Below are positions 1 through 11,478 of a stretch of DNA of 64,000 nucleotides, piece by piece. The position numbers were made by a program, and so were the translations under genes. How positions within the stretch are numbered: position 1 is the stretch's first letter; every line of letters starts with the position of its first letter. Location: the NCBI GenBank assembly GCA_037176885.1, contig JAWWNJ010000115.1, forward strand, positions 682,001 to 746,000, read 5' to 3'. The DNA comes from Favolaschia claudopus. Taxonomy: Eukaryota > Basidiomycota > Agaricomycetes > Agaricales > Mycenaceae. The notes beneath the pieces were generated by a model that was not told the DNA's origin, did not search any database, and saw nothing but the letters and a program-made list of their open reading frames with translations.

Positions 1-896
1 CTGTCCTTCAATTGCATCGTCCGACTTGGTCACGGCGACGACTCTTCGAAGGCTCGAAGTCAAGGCTCGACTTCGATAATGGCAGATCCATCGAGCGCCA
101 TCATGATACGGACCAAATGAAGTGAAAGCCACGATGTTGACGGTGACCTTGCATCCCTTCATGAAAGTCCCCAAGACTCAAGCGCAAGTATTCGAGGAAC
201 TAGGAGCAGTTGGTGGTGGTGGTCGGGTGGTGGTTGAGGATAAGTGATGTGACAGTCACTCGGGAAGATCCGATACGACATGTCACATTTCCGCGGCTTG
301 CTTCTGACCACCATGGCGGTTCATACTCAACGTTCATTTTTTGTTTAGTTCCTCGTCCTCCCCAGTCTCCTTGTTACTACTTTGCTCTCCGTGCTTTTAA
401 ATGCCAGGTTGCAGATCCCAACACATCTCTGTTGAGTCTGAAGCTATAACTGGAACTTTGGCGCTGTCTGAGGGCTCTTCGATCTGCCAATGAGCTATGA
501 CAGTCTTTCATCCGAATAGCCTCCTCACAAGACGAGCTTCAAACTCACTCCACTGACGCCGCCGCCACTGAATGAGAAGATTCAAATCTGTTCAGCGTCA
601 GGCTCGCATTGTATCCTGATAATCCATCTTGGCTTTCATTTCTCTCGTAGCTTGATTCTCCCGTCTTCGATTTTGCCTTAGTTTTTACAGCTCTCGACCC
701 TTCACATCCACCGAGTCTGCCTCTAAGCTCTCCGATAACCTCATCGCCGCATGCTCGACCGCGATTACGGCGCCTGAGATGCTTACCACGTCCGCTGTCT
801 GATAGGTCGCGACTACAGGTGATGTCTTCCTCATCGTCCGATAGGCTGCCTCAAGCGATGGCGATCTTCCCGGACTTGGCACACGGCAGATTCCTC
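1..896. other. Intergenic, no gene recognised
   Basis: Only short open frames without domain resemblance or convincing splice structure are present on either strand. Bases 889-896 (GATTCCTC) are the left target-site copy of the adjacent MITE. Confidence 0.5.
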
Positions 897-1429
897 AGGA
901 CCCCTGATAATCCCTTTGGAGGCTAGGTCCCGACCTCGGCCAATTTGCCAAATTTTGTCCGGACGTTTTTGGGCTGAAAATTTCGATTTTTGTCCGGACA
1001 GGACCTAGCTCTCGATGACGTAACGCCCCAAACAGAGGCAATTTCTGTTCCCACGGGGCCAAAAACGCAAAAATTTCTCCGTCGGACAGGACCTAGCTCT
1101 CGATGACGTAACGCCCCAAACAGAGGCAATTTCTGTTCCCACGGGGCCAAAAACGCAAAAATTTCTCCGTAACCTCCGTTTTTGTCGTTCTCCGTGGCTT
1201 TTCTGGCCAGATTTGCACCATCAAGCACAAGTTCGATGCAGACAGTGATCTGCCGTCAATTTCGGCAGACCCAATCCGCCCGGTTCAGCGACCTTTTGTC
1301 CGGACGGGAACCTAGCTATCCGCGCCCCGAGGTCGAATTTTTGTCCGGTTGGGACCTAGGTTTTGGGCTAAAATTTGCGATTTTTGTCCGGAAAGTGGGC
1401 TAGGCTCCAAGGGTATTATCAGGGGTCCT
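897..1429. mobile_element. hAT-like MITE with 8-bp target duplication
   Basis: The ends are inverted repeats. The left end starts AGGACCCCTGATAAT, and the reverse complement of the right end starts with the same 15 bases and then matches imperfectly for about 15 more. The element is flanked directly by GATTCCTC at 889-896 and again at 1430-1437, an 8-bp direct repeat as made by hAT-superfamily insertion. The 533-bp interior has no transposase frame. It carries direct repeats around 966-999 and 1352-1392 and an 88-bp tandem duplication. It lies about 160 bp upstream of the next start codon, so it may affect that promoter. Assignment to hAT rests on duplication length only. Confidence 0.8.
995..1170. 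repeat. 88-bp perfect tandem duplication inside the MITE
   Basis: Two head-to-tail copies, 995-1082 and 1083-1170, appear identical on reading. The unit begins CGGACAGGACCTAGCT and ends AAATTTCTCCGT. The lack of divergence suggests a recent duplication. Confidence 0.9.
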
Positions 1430-1590
1430 GATTCCTCCCACCGCTTTTTTTGTCTCTTCCTCATCACCCACGACGACTGCCACGCGTTAAAAGCAGCAGG
1501 GACTCGCTCCCAACTCGCTCTCTGCTGCAAGAAGCTAGCAAACTTCAACAGCTTCAACCTTCCATCCAGCCCCATCCTTCACCTCCGACG

Positions 1591-2967
1591 ATGGCCCCCG
1601 CACCGCTCTCCCTCCCCGCGGCTGAGCTGATCCAGGAGGTGTTCTCCTGCGTTCTCTACGGGATATACCTAGTTACCCTAGGCATGGCCGGACGTATCTT
1701 GTTCACAACCGAATCCGGGCGTTGGAGGCGTGCATCCAAAATTCGCTGGGTACTCGTCGCGGTGTCCATTCTTTTATTCGTCAATACCACGCTGGATCTT
1801 ACTATGGCTACGATTACTCTCATGCAAGCGTTCATACTGTATACCGGTCCTGGTGGTCCTACCCATGTTTTCGAGCATTCGTCTGGTTATCAGACTGTAA
1901 CTAAGGTGGGTGGGATGTATCTTTCTCAGCAGAATCCTTAATCAACTCTTCGTTCAATAGTCTATTTGCGTTGTGGTACAAAGTCTAACCGGAGACGGGT
2001 TTCTTGTGAGTAACTTTCTCGCCCTCCGTTCAACACAATGCACAATATACAATGAATCGCTCCACCAGATCTATCGCTGCTGGATCCTTTACAACAGGTC
2101 GAAGCTGGTCCTCGGCTGCGGCGGAATTCTCTGGTTCACCAACCTCGCCTGCGCCGCTCGCGCCATCGTTCTCCTCACCCAAGCCTCACAAGGTCTCATC
2201 CTCTCCAGCCCTATCCAACCATGGATGCAAAGGTGGGTCGGTTTAAACCCTACTCTGTGCGGTGCTAATCGTTCTCTCTACTGCACCTCAGTTTTTGGAG
2301 TCTCACAATCGCGATCAACATCTTAGCGACGTGTAAGCATCCCGTCGATTGAGTAACGTCAAGTTCAATTTTTTGATCAGCCCTCATCGTCCTCCGTATC
2401 TGGCTGGTTGAGCGCGAGAACAAACGCTACCGCATCGCCGTAGAGTCCACACAGACTCACTCGCCGCCGCCCAAGAGCGCCCTGAGCCGGGCCATGCGAA
2501 ATATTGTGGAGTCGGGAATGATTTACACCGGTGAGTTCTGTTCGCTCAAACCTTCATGATTCAACTGACCAACTCGATACAAAAGTGGCATCAATCCTGA
2601 CACTCGGGGCCTACACCGCCAACAGCAACCTCCTCTACCCATTCTCCGCCATCGTGCGCATTTTCCCCGTCCAAAAGAAATTAAATTCGTCTTGATTTCT
2701 GTTTCTTTATTTTCACAGGAACTCCAAAGCGTCGGACTCATCCTAATCCGAGGCTCAACCACTGCCACCCAACAACAACAACACTCCAAGCGCGATCACA
2801 CCCTCAGCACCTCCGTCCCCTTCAATTTCCGTAACTTCCATTCTCGCACGACGGCGGAAACGTATACCGTGCGGTCGGGTGAAGTTGAAGGTCAGGATAA
2901 CGTGTTCGCGCTGATGGAGAAGGAGTCGGGGTCGAAGGGGGGTGAGTCGACGACGACGGTGGTGTAG
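1591..2967 (+). CDS. Seven-exon multi-pass membrane protein
   Basis: Exons were read as 1591-1905, 1961-2005, 2069-2232, 2292-2332, 2381-2530, 2586-2653 and 2719-2967, giving 343 residues with all phases consistent. Hydrophobic segments recur along the protein. The order of motifs (an early GIYLVTLGMAGR helix, TGDGFL, then IYRCWILYNR, and a C-terminal LQSVGLILIR helix) matches a large Agaricomycete family of about seven membrane spans whose biochemical role is unknown to me. The ATG at 1591 was chosen because it directly precedes the first conserved helix; an upstream in-frame ATG at 1450 would add 47 unconserved residues. A MITE ends 161 bp upstream. The C-terminal tail after 2820 is polar and probably cytosolic. 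Confidence is high in the gene and low in any function such as sensing. Confidence 0.85.
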
Positions 2968-4399
2968 TTGAACGATTTACTTTATGATTTGATTTGACTT
3001 GACTGTGTATGATTTCCTGGTCGAAGATTTCAATTGTACGAGCGGACGACCCGAAACGGTTTTACGGCCTGAATATCGTTTGGGCCTCAAGCTTTGAAGA
3101 CTCAACGCCAAAGGGGAAAATTTAAAATATGGCCGGTCCGACTCGCTTTATGACATCCCGACGTCCGAGTTTTACGGAGGGTTGTTGTGATTGGAGAGAT
3201 TCATGAAGAGAATCAGCGCGCGCACCTGGCGTGTTTTCGCGGCTGCATTAGATACCTGACCTGTTCACCGTCGGGAACTTGAGGCTTGAATACCAAACTC
3301 ATTCCATCGATGGAGCGAGAGGCTACGCTTCGGATAGGTTGTTTTCATAACGCGTGTTGGCGATAAGTACCGCGTTCGGGTTTCGTCGTTTCTGAGAAGT
3401 AGGATCATTGGTAACAGCATTTCTTCAAAAAGGTTCTAGGAATGCACTCACATGGGTATCTCGGCAAATACCTCCGGTATTAAGCAGATGCCCCGAATCA
3501 GTTGACGAACTCTTGTTCTTACTTATTATAGTGTCGTGTCGTTCGGGACTACATCGAGTGCATCTTGGTGTCGTTCACGCTTACAACGAGAGGATTTTGA
3601 ATATTCTGGAAATTTTTTCGATCGCACTTTGGTTGGAATGAATTGAATGCCTTGTTGGATAACAGAGTCTTAGTTTCTGCGAATCGGAGTTTCAAGCTGC
3701 ATATTATGAGATCGAGGGTGAAGAAAAGTATGCCAGTTCCGAAGAAGACGCTGCTGAAGCGTTGGCAGGGCAACATACGAGTAAATGCGGACGATGATGA
3801 GAGAAAGCCTGAGTTGACCTTGAGTAATAACCATCGGGCGTCTTCGACCTTTGTTTAGATTTCATTCAGCGATGCAAATTCGATAACGAGAAAAGTAGCA
3901 GCATTCACCGAGGTCAAGAGAGAGAAACACGGCATCACCTCGCTCCCAGACGCGTCTGCTAGTTGTATATTGGTACTGCCTCGTGGCGTTAACGCTCGAA
4001 ATGATGCAACGGCCTCGACCCGATCTTTCAACTCAGATTGCAGGCTAACTCGAGGCGGATCCACAAATTCGAGGGGAGACTGAAATAAAGCAGAGAGTTC
4101 GACTGTCGAACAAGGAAACGAAGAAGAACGTGGGGACATCTCAAGTTGTGCTCGCGGAAAATCTTGGAGAGTCGGAAAAGTTGTTTTTGACGGGTTTTCT
4201 CAAGGCCTTCCACCGAGGAGACGGAGAGAGGGGATAAAGCAGCTGAGAGCAGTGTAGATTAGAGTTATTACGAGCCCAAGAGCGCAGACGTCGCTGCCAT
4301 AGACCAATTAATCCAACGAGCGACGTGGAAGCAACGTGGAAGAGGTGAAGGAGCACCGGATTTTGCCGCCATCATCGATGGGAACAAGGGTCACGTCAC
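2968..4399. other. Intergenic, no gene recognised
   Basis: Frames are short, use no recognisable motifs and lack coherent splice signals on either strand. Nothing could be supported. Confidence 0.45.
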
Positions 4400-5740
4400 G
4401 TCACAACTTCTTCCTTCCACCACGACCAGCTCGTTCTCAAATCTTGTCCTCCCGCCTGAACTCGCACGCAAGATTGTCGACATGGAGGCCCTAGAGTATT
4501 TAACAGTCCTGGAGTTGGTCTGAGTTACTTGCTTCGCTCATGAATGGTGTGCATTTCTGTATCGTTATTTTCGCAAAAAATCCTAATTGTATCCCTTGAA
4601 GATCCCGGATTGAGCCTACCTTATGCAGAGTACTCGTAAGTATTTGACGGTTAGGACTAGGTAATAAACAATTCTCGCCCTCCCCGACGAAAAGCTAAGC
4701 TAACCCACGAATTCTTTGCCTGACCAGTTCACCCCCTCCCGCATCATCGATTCCTCCTCGGCACAACGATTCGGCGCCTCACCAAACTACACCCCGCTGC
4801 GCTGGACTACACGCGTCTCCGGACTGTGGGATCTGTCAGCTGCGACGAATGATTAATGAGCATGAATCTGGTGCGTATGAGTGTCATATTTTCGTTCTAG
4901 CGAATTATGGACGCTGACTGTAACGCTGTAGATCTTCTTCATCGTTTCTTCTCTGCGTCTCTGAGTCAATAAGAGCTGTGCGTAGTCCATGGGTTCTCAA
5001 CGCACGTGCTGGAACTCTACCTCGTCGCCCTCCTTCCGGCGAATCGTCCCCTTCGGTATGTACTCTCGTGTAATACTCTATTTTTTTACTGAACTCCATC
5101 CCAGCCATCGTGCCCAACGTGTCGCCCTCCTCTTCCTCCTTCACCCTAGCGCCTGCGCTGCCTTGCGGCTTCGTCTTTATTCGCTATGTGTCGTCGCACT
5201 CACCGGCGTCGTTCCGCCTTTTCCTCGGTACTTGCTTCTCATTTAACGGGGATAGCGAACCAAGACGCGAACGTCTTCCCCGTACGCGGGTGGGGGTGTC
5301 CGCGACGCTGATCGGTTCCGGCTCCTGGTGGGGGACATGGCGATGGAATCGAGGACTCATTTGTGGCCACCACGTATGTCCCTCGCCGTCTCTGCTGCAC
5401 ATCTATATCGTTTGACTGACCCTCGTCGCAGGACAACTCTTCTTCTCCTCCTGCATATCTCGATGGTCTCTTCGAGACCAGACAGCTGCTCTCGGTGCGT
5501 ATACGGCCTCTCCTCGATATACTTATCATGACGCTCATTCGCGGTCCAGGCGCGAATTCACTTCGACGGCGGCGGCACCCTTCTCTCCGAGCTAACATAT
5601 CGCTCGTCCTCAAGGCTCTCCACGTACAGCATCACTCCCAGGCCCCCGCCGTCCGTCTACTCTTCCCCTCCTCCCCTTCTTCGCTCCATCAACGTATACC
5701 CCGCGCCACCTGCCCGTCTCGCAAGCCTGGCTCCACATAG
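4400..5740 (+). pseudogene. Decayed F-box/LRR-like gene
   Basis: Around 4447-4530 the plus strand encodes an F-box-like start, LPPELARKIVD followed by YLTVLELV, but the frame meets a stop soon after and conserved-looking residues continue in another frame. Further downstream, leucine-rich pieces such as TIRRLTKLHPAALDYTRLR near 4770-4830 and HGFSTHVLELYLVALLPAN near 4990-5050 sit in different frames, with possible introns between. This is the usual pattern of the expanded F-box families of mushrooms, but no continuous model could be built. It could be a real gene with many small exons; the in-frame stops make decay more likely. Confidence 0.4.
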
Positions 5741-7430
5741 CACATCTATACGTCCACGTACTGCGCCGAGGCCATCTCGTCCCCGTCCCGGCGAGCGTAC
5801 GAGTTCATGTTAGCTACTGAGAAGACTGCGAAGGTCCATTCGACACCGTCGCCCTCCCGTCCGCACCCACGCACCTCGACCTCTACAAGCGGCGTTTGTG
5901 CCACGTCGAGTGCGAGACGACACACTCCTCGTTCGGCGTGCGGAAGTGTGATGCGGCGAGGTGACGGTGAGGCGAGGGGCAGGAGTACAGGCCCTCGCGG
6001 GGGGTAGCAGCGAACGAGGAGAGGGGGGAGGGGAGGAGTGGGGTGTGCAATGATGAAGGGGGTATGCCGTGCGTACCAGCCGCCGCGCCACGTAGCCCCA
6101 TCTCTTTGTCGACACATCGCGGCAATCGGCGTACACCTTGCGCTGGAAGCTGTACCCTCAGTGTTGGCATCGGTGGACGTCGACGCCGCCTCGTCACTGT
6201 CGCCCTCATCCATATTCATATCTGCATCCGCATCCGTCGACAATCCCGTCCATCTCGCTCATACATATGCCCAAACACCTCGACCTCTACCAGCGGCGTT
6301 GGTGGGTCGGGTTAACGCCGTTGTCGTTTGCCTTAGAGAGGAGGAGCGCGATGGCGAATAGAGGTGGCGATCCGGGGCGGGGTGGCGTGCGCAATCGCTT
6401 TCCCAAGTATGTGTCGAGGGATACTGGTCGAGATGCGGGGGGGCGGCGATGGTGCAGGGGATGGGTGTGTAGCGTCGTGCCACGAAGGGCGTGAAGGAGT
6501 CCCGTTGCAGGGGTAGAAGGAACGGACGAGGGGGAGGGGATGTGCTGCGCGACGTATCGCATCTCTCCGTCGACATATCGACGACACCGTCCTCCCTCGT
6601 CATCGTCGGAGGTTCGTCGGTGCTCTGAGCAACGGCGGGGCGGGGGAGGGTGAGGTGAATGGAGGTGCCCATTGCAAGGTGGACGGTGTCGCTCGTCGAC
6701 ACCCCGCGCCGGCCCAGCCGCTTTCGTGAGTAGATATGTGTAAGGTACCCGCTGAGATACGAGCAAAACGGCGTGCTGGAGAGGATGTGCGCCGGGCGTG
6801 AAGGAGACGCTTGCGGCGGCGAGGTCTCGCAGGGATCATAGAACGGACGAGGGGGGAACGAGCAGCGAATGAGGGGAGGGAGGGGGGGATGCGTGTACTG
6901 TACGGGGAGGGGTATGGATCACGAGCGGCTGCCTCGTGCGGTGCGGAGGTCGCGAGGCGGGGATGGGGAGGGGAGGTGAGGATGGGGTCGGCGGCGGTGC
7001 GGTGGTGTGGTGGTGGTGGTATCGATGGGGCTGCGGCTGGTCCACGTAGAGGCGCCGAGAGATGGGGGGTGGAGTGCAGTGGAGGATACTCCGAGCTCGA
7101 AGCGCGGAAGGGGTGGTGGAAAGGGTAGAGCATCGGCGGCGGTGGGTGTGCTGGCGCATTTGAGGCCATCGTCAGCGAAACGACGGAGCCTGTAGACATG
7201 GAAGACGAAAGTGTTCTCGCCCGTGGGCGTGAGTTCCTGGTGCTATGGAATATATCCAGAGAAGGGGAGGAGGAGCCCTGCATATTCTGTAGATCATCGA
7301 ACGCGGGTGGAGAACCCTCCATTCTCTTCGTCGTCGTATATCTCGTACGCATAGCATCCCGCGTCGTCCGACTTCCCCAACTCCTCTCTCGTCTTCAGGC
7401 TCGAGCCGATCCCCATACACATATCTAGCT
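5741..7430. repeat. GC-rich degenerate tandem repeats, no coherent gene
   Basis: Blocks of roughly 400 bp recur in weak form. The segment encoding HLDLYKRR near 5875-5900 returns as HLDLYQRR near 6277-6300. Purine-rich runs such as GAACGGACGAGGGGG recur near 6515 and 6840. Long open frames occur on both strands only because the sequence is GC-rich and stop-poor. The repeats may be expanded and decayed leucine-rich coding blocks of the F-box-like region on the left. Confidence 0.4.
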
Positions 7431-7725
7431 ACTTGGCTCGTCGAGCGCAGGCGCGGTGGCGAGTTACAAACTGGGTCGGCTGAGGAGCACGATCCAGGAT
7501 TGACGTGCTCGTGGGCGGCGAAGGAGCTGTGCGAGATCGTCGTGGAAAGGCGGTTCGATACTACAAGTGGCTAGTGGGGACTGGTTGCGGGCGGGTTCAG
7601 AGGTGGATGGCGAGAGGTTCATGATGTCTTGGAAGTGGACGAGGAGTACGCACTCGTCACCTAGGGGTCGGGGTGGAGGAACTACAGTAGCTAGGACCGA
7701 GTGACGAGTAGAAGGTGAGGCCTGA

Positions 7726-8079
7726 ATGCCCCCGCGTTTCTACGTCATCTCATCGTTCTCGTTCCCAAGTGCCGCTGCGAACTCCATGGCCTTTCTTCGA
7801 GCCATGATCTTCCCGGACGTCTGTCCCAAATTGACTTCCCTGGAATTCCGGATGTTTTACATGCTCAGCTTTGTGCGAGTGCGACATGAACCCGTTTGCG
7901 ATATGATTGAAAGTCGGTGCAATGACGCTGGGTTGAAGGTTGTTCGTATCTTTCCGGAGTACAACTGGCCACGCCAGCTGTTGGACAGGTTCGATGTATT
8001 GCGAAGGGCTGGTGTAGATATAAATGAATTGAGCGAGGATTATACGCTGTGCAATGTACGCAATTTTCTCGAGGATTAA
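7726..8079 (+). CDS. C-terminal part of an F-box/LRR-like protein
   Basis: This frame ends at a stop at 8079 and its last 90 residues read like the conserved tail of Agaricomycete F-box-associated proteins: the phrases VCPKLTSLEF, VCDMIESR and DVLRRAGVDI follow one another with normal codon use. The N-terminal part (7726-7800) is not conserved-looking, and the preceding 300 bp hold no clear F-box, so this is either the 3' exon of a longer gene or a surviving remnant. The decayed F-box head at 4.4 kb could once have belonged to it. The likely ancestral role was substrate recognition in an SCF ubiquitin ligase. Confidence 0.45.
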   Translation: MPPRFYVISSFSFPSAAANSMAFLRAMIFPDVCPKLTSLEFRMFYMLSFVRVRHEPVCDMIESRCNDAGLKVVRIFPEYNWPRQLLDRFDVLRRAGVDINELSEDYTLCNVRNFLED

Positions 8080-8469
8080 ATGATTTTTCTGCATTATTGG
8101 CAACGTTCGAAGAATTTCCGCCAGGGTTAGGGTCTCGGAGTTCTCCGGATTATAAGTTGAAATTCATGTAGAACACTTAACTCGGGCGGAGCTCTGCCAA
8201 AGCTCTGTTATAATATACGCTCATAGAATTTCCTTACTGCTTTTCGCACGAAGAAGGTGTACCAACGCCATGCATGTCTCTCAAAGAGCCTGGCCTGTTA
8301 CAGCAGCCTGGTCAGAATTTTATGAATTTTTGCGAGGTCGCAAGCACTCAAACTATAGCCTTTCATGAGATTTACAGCTTGACATGCATAAATAAATACG
8401 GAGACAAGACACAGCTGTTGCTTTCGAAGCACAAATGTCGAGATGTCAACCAGGCTCCTTCAGTGACCT

Positions 8470-10253
8470 TTATACGACGCTTCCCTTCGATGTCGATGGA
8501 CCGAGCCTTCTCGAGTCAGTGAGCCCTATGCTTCTTCCCTCGTCGACTTTAATCGTGTCCGGATTCGTCGCATACTCGATGTCGGTTGCTGGGGGGTAGG
8601 AAGGGATGGTAACCATCGCATGGCCACCGGCGTAAAGCTGCTCTCGGACATGTTCGCGGGAGTTAAGACTGGGATGGATCGATGAGCGGAACGAGACAAT
8701 GGAGTCAGTGGAGGAAGTCATACATTGACATGAAACTGAGAGCGTGGACTGAACATTCGATATTGATGAGTGGGCGCAATGCATATGAGAGGTCGAGAAA
8801 AACCTTACGCCGGATAAGGATGAAGAAAAACCTAGAATGTCGTTTCAGATTTCAGACTATTTTTCATTGACAAGGCCAACACTCACGGGACTTGGTCCAA
8901 GTTGGCGGGGGCAGCAGCAGCCTGTAAGTACCGGAAGTGATGAGCAATGAATCGCACCGCTGATAATAATTGGTTGAACTGAACCGCAATAACGTCACCA
9001 AGTGCGAAGGCACAGGTGAGTGCACCGGTGCTCAATGAGTAAGTCACCAGCATGTTGATCGCCTTGTTGGTTCTGAGGATAATAAGTATAGTGTCAAGGA
9101 GCGGAAGCGATTAAATCGAAAGGGGTATGTAATTGACTTCTGAAATCCCGTTTTGTTCTTCGACAGATAATATATCATCGTTCCCGCAATCAGGAGATCG
9201 GCTGCCGCCCCAAATCCCAGGCCGAGGGCGGACCGTACCTGCGTTCGAACTACTTTGAGAAGGTTCTAACGCCAGCCGCGCAATATATTTGACGTACAAA
9301 AAGACGGTCGGCCAGTTTAAAGAACTTGATCTCGAAGCTGGTTTAAATTGTCAGACCTGTCTCAATATTAATGACGTTTATGTAGAAGGCTCACCCTTTC
9401 TGAGTGTAGAGCACTGAAAATACTGTGACTCCATGTCAGCAAAGATCTCGTAAGTAGTGCATCAGAACACCCACTGAAAGCGGGAATTGAACAGATGCCC
9501 TTAGGGTTGATGTCAGCTTTCGGAGCAGTTGTAAGGGAATTAACTACTGACTATCACACTTGGGAGGAGCAGGAATTTGTTCGAGATGATGTATATTCTC
9601 CACGCGTAGAAGAGGCGGACGTTTGCGCTCAGGAAGCCTGAGAGCGTATCATATTCAGATCTCTGGCGACGGTCGCAAAGAACAAATTGACACGAACTTC
9701 CAAAGGCGGTTTGTAGCTATGAAGATAATCGATTTCAGCCGTAATGAGAAGGGGAATGTGCAGAAAAATCACCAGAAGACTCCTAGAAAACGACGGACAT
9801 TTAAATGAGAATTCGTCGGATGCAAATTTCAAGCTCACCAGGGTATTATCCCGAGCTGAACGTAATCCCCGAAATTTGTAACCACCACGGAGTACATTGA
9901 GTGGGAAACGAGAGAAAGGTGGAAGGTATCCAATAAGAATAGACCCATGACCTGAATAGTATCGTCAGCCTGGTATGCCTCTCGTCTCAGGTTTCCGATG
10001 TTTTTTTGAGTTCTTACAAACGTCTTCAAAATCGTCCGATCGCGCGAAGAAGATTTCGTGAAGTAAAGATAGACTTGAAGGCAGGTGATACCAGACAGCC
10101 TGGATTTGTCGTCATCAGTACTAGTACATTCGATAATACAGTGGATGTGCGACAAAAGGCTAAAGCTCACACTGAAGAGACAATGAGGCCGATGAGCCAG
10201 GCCCCGAGGGTGTTGTCGAGGGGGATGAGACTTCCCCGGGCAACAATGGGCAT
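8470..10253 (-). CDS. DUF6534-like multi-pass membrane protein
   Basis: Eleven exons were read on the minus strand: 10253-10171, 10099-10018, 9951-9839, 9782-9773, 9662-9548, 9413-9395, 9337-9298, 9238-9138, 9063-8887, 8831-8724 and 8668-8470. They give 348 residues. Family landmarks occur in order: LDNTLGAWLIGLIVS near the start, GITCLQVYLYFT, LVSHSMYSVVVTNFGD, VRLFYAWRIYIIS, then NKTGFQK and a tail LNSREHVREQ. Length and motif order match the DUF6534 family of basidiomycete membrane proteins (about 340 residues, seven spans). Two exons are very small (10 and 19 nt); they are inferred from phase and motif continuity and are the weakest part. The acceptor at 9064 (AAG) is also uncertain. An ATG at 10283 would add 10 residues. 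Function unknown. Confidence 0.75.
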
Positions 10254-10283
10254 AGGGAGGGAGAATCCAAGACGGGGGAACAT

Positions 10284-11362
10284 AGCGCTGTTCAAACAAG
10301 GTAGCACTATAGAGCTGCGAAACCGGGTTTTATGTCAATGAGTATCTGCCACTGGTGGGTTGCCGTTCATTTCGTCTAGACGTACCATCGTAACGGTGTC
10401 AATCAATATCATGATCTTTTGGGTGCATCTGTCGGTCGAATCAGTACGTTCGACATACATAGAAGTAATGGGAGAGATAGCGCGGGGAGTTATGTCGGAG
10501 ATATAATTAATACCTTCCATACCGTCGCGAAAGGTATGGAAGGAAGGCGGAGTTTTGCGTTTCGAGATGATCAGGGGATTGTGCGCTGAGTTGATTGGAC
10601 TGATTGGAACCTTCGTATGATGCTTGCTGAATGGAGAGAGCACGCGTGTGTGCATCCAACGACGCGAAGATTCAGATAGACGGTGATATAAAAGCTCGCT
10701 GTTATTTGTCCAATCAGAAAATCAGTAATCTCGCACACCGAATTGACAACCTGAGAGAGGATGGATGATTGGGAGGAATGATGTAGAAATGAATCTGACA
10801 CCGTGCAGTGGCGTCTGCAGACTATCAGTGGATTCGGGGAGGCACGATGGGGGCGCAATTGAGGCAAGTTTGAGCGGCCAAAGCTAGAGCGCATGTCAGA
10901 GACGGGAAAAATGCATCAGCACGGAGAATTCGACGTGCATCTGGCCATTGAAGTTGGGATGCGAGAAAGGAGCGAGTTACTATGCGCTGGAACGAGGGGT
11001 TACAATCAATGAGAGGAATAGAATCTGCAGAAATCAGCCCCTCCACGCAGGTTTTGGCTGTTTGAACCTCCGGGATGAACGGCTTCGTGTGGTAGTCGGT
11101 ACTATCGGTGCGCTGAATGGGCTGGGCGTTCTAGTGCCTCAAAGAGTGGAGCGTCACGAGAGTTGTGGAGGGGAGTAAAGGGGAGAAATTCGTCGGGAGT
11201 TCGGAGGCAAATACAGTTCACCACCGGGTATGGGCGACGCCGCGACAAAAAGGCAAGACCTTGTTGTGCCAAGTCCCAAGGTTGAAGAGTCCCTTGCCAG
11301 TGTGCAAGTCGATAAAGACAATGTCGCGTACGGCAGCCAAAAAGCTGCGCAGAAAATTCCAT
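10284..11362. other. Left flank of the transposon, no gene recognised
   Basis: Minus-strand frames with hydrophobic patches occur (10571-10894 and 10825-11046) but I could not join them into a known family. The frame at 11102-11362 would be continuous with one at 14447-14756 if the transposon between them were removed. Neither half resembles a protein I know. Confidence 0.4.
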
Positions 11363-11364
11363 TA

Positions 11365-11440
11365 CAGCAGTTCCTGTAAATAATGGCAAATACGATTTTT
11401 TTTGGCGCGCTTCCCGAAAAGGAAATTCTCGCTTTTCCGC
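11365..11440 (+). repeat. Left terminal inverted repeat, 76 bp
   Basis: Identical to the reverse complement of 14371-14446. It contains an ATG at 11383 whose frame stays open through the repeat and runs into the start of the cargo gene at 11479. Confidence 0.95.
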
Positions 11441-11478
11441 CTCTCCCAAGACTCTTCCGCCTTCTCCCTTCTTGCACC

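Noticed and set aside
5746..7352. Long minus-strand open frames, Pro/Ser/Arg-rich (up to 250 codons)
   Set aside because: Comparable open frames exist on both strands at once. The region is GC-rich and stop-poor, with no domains or splice logic.
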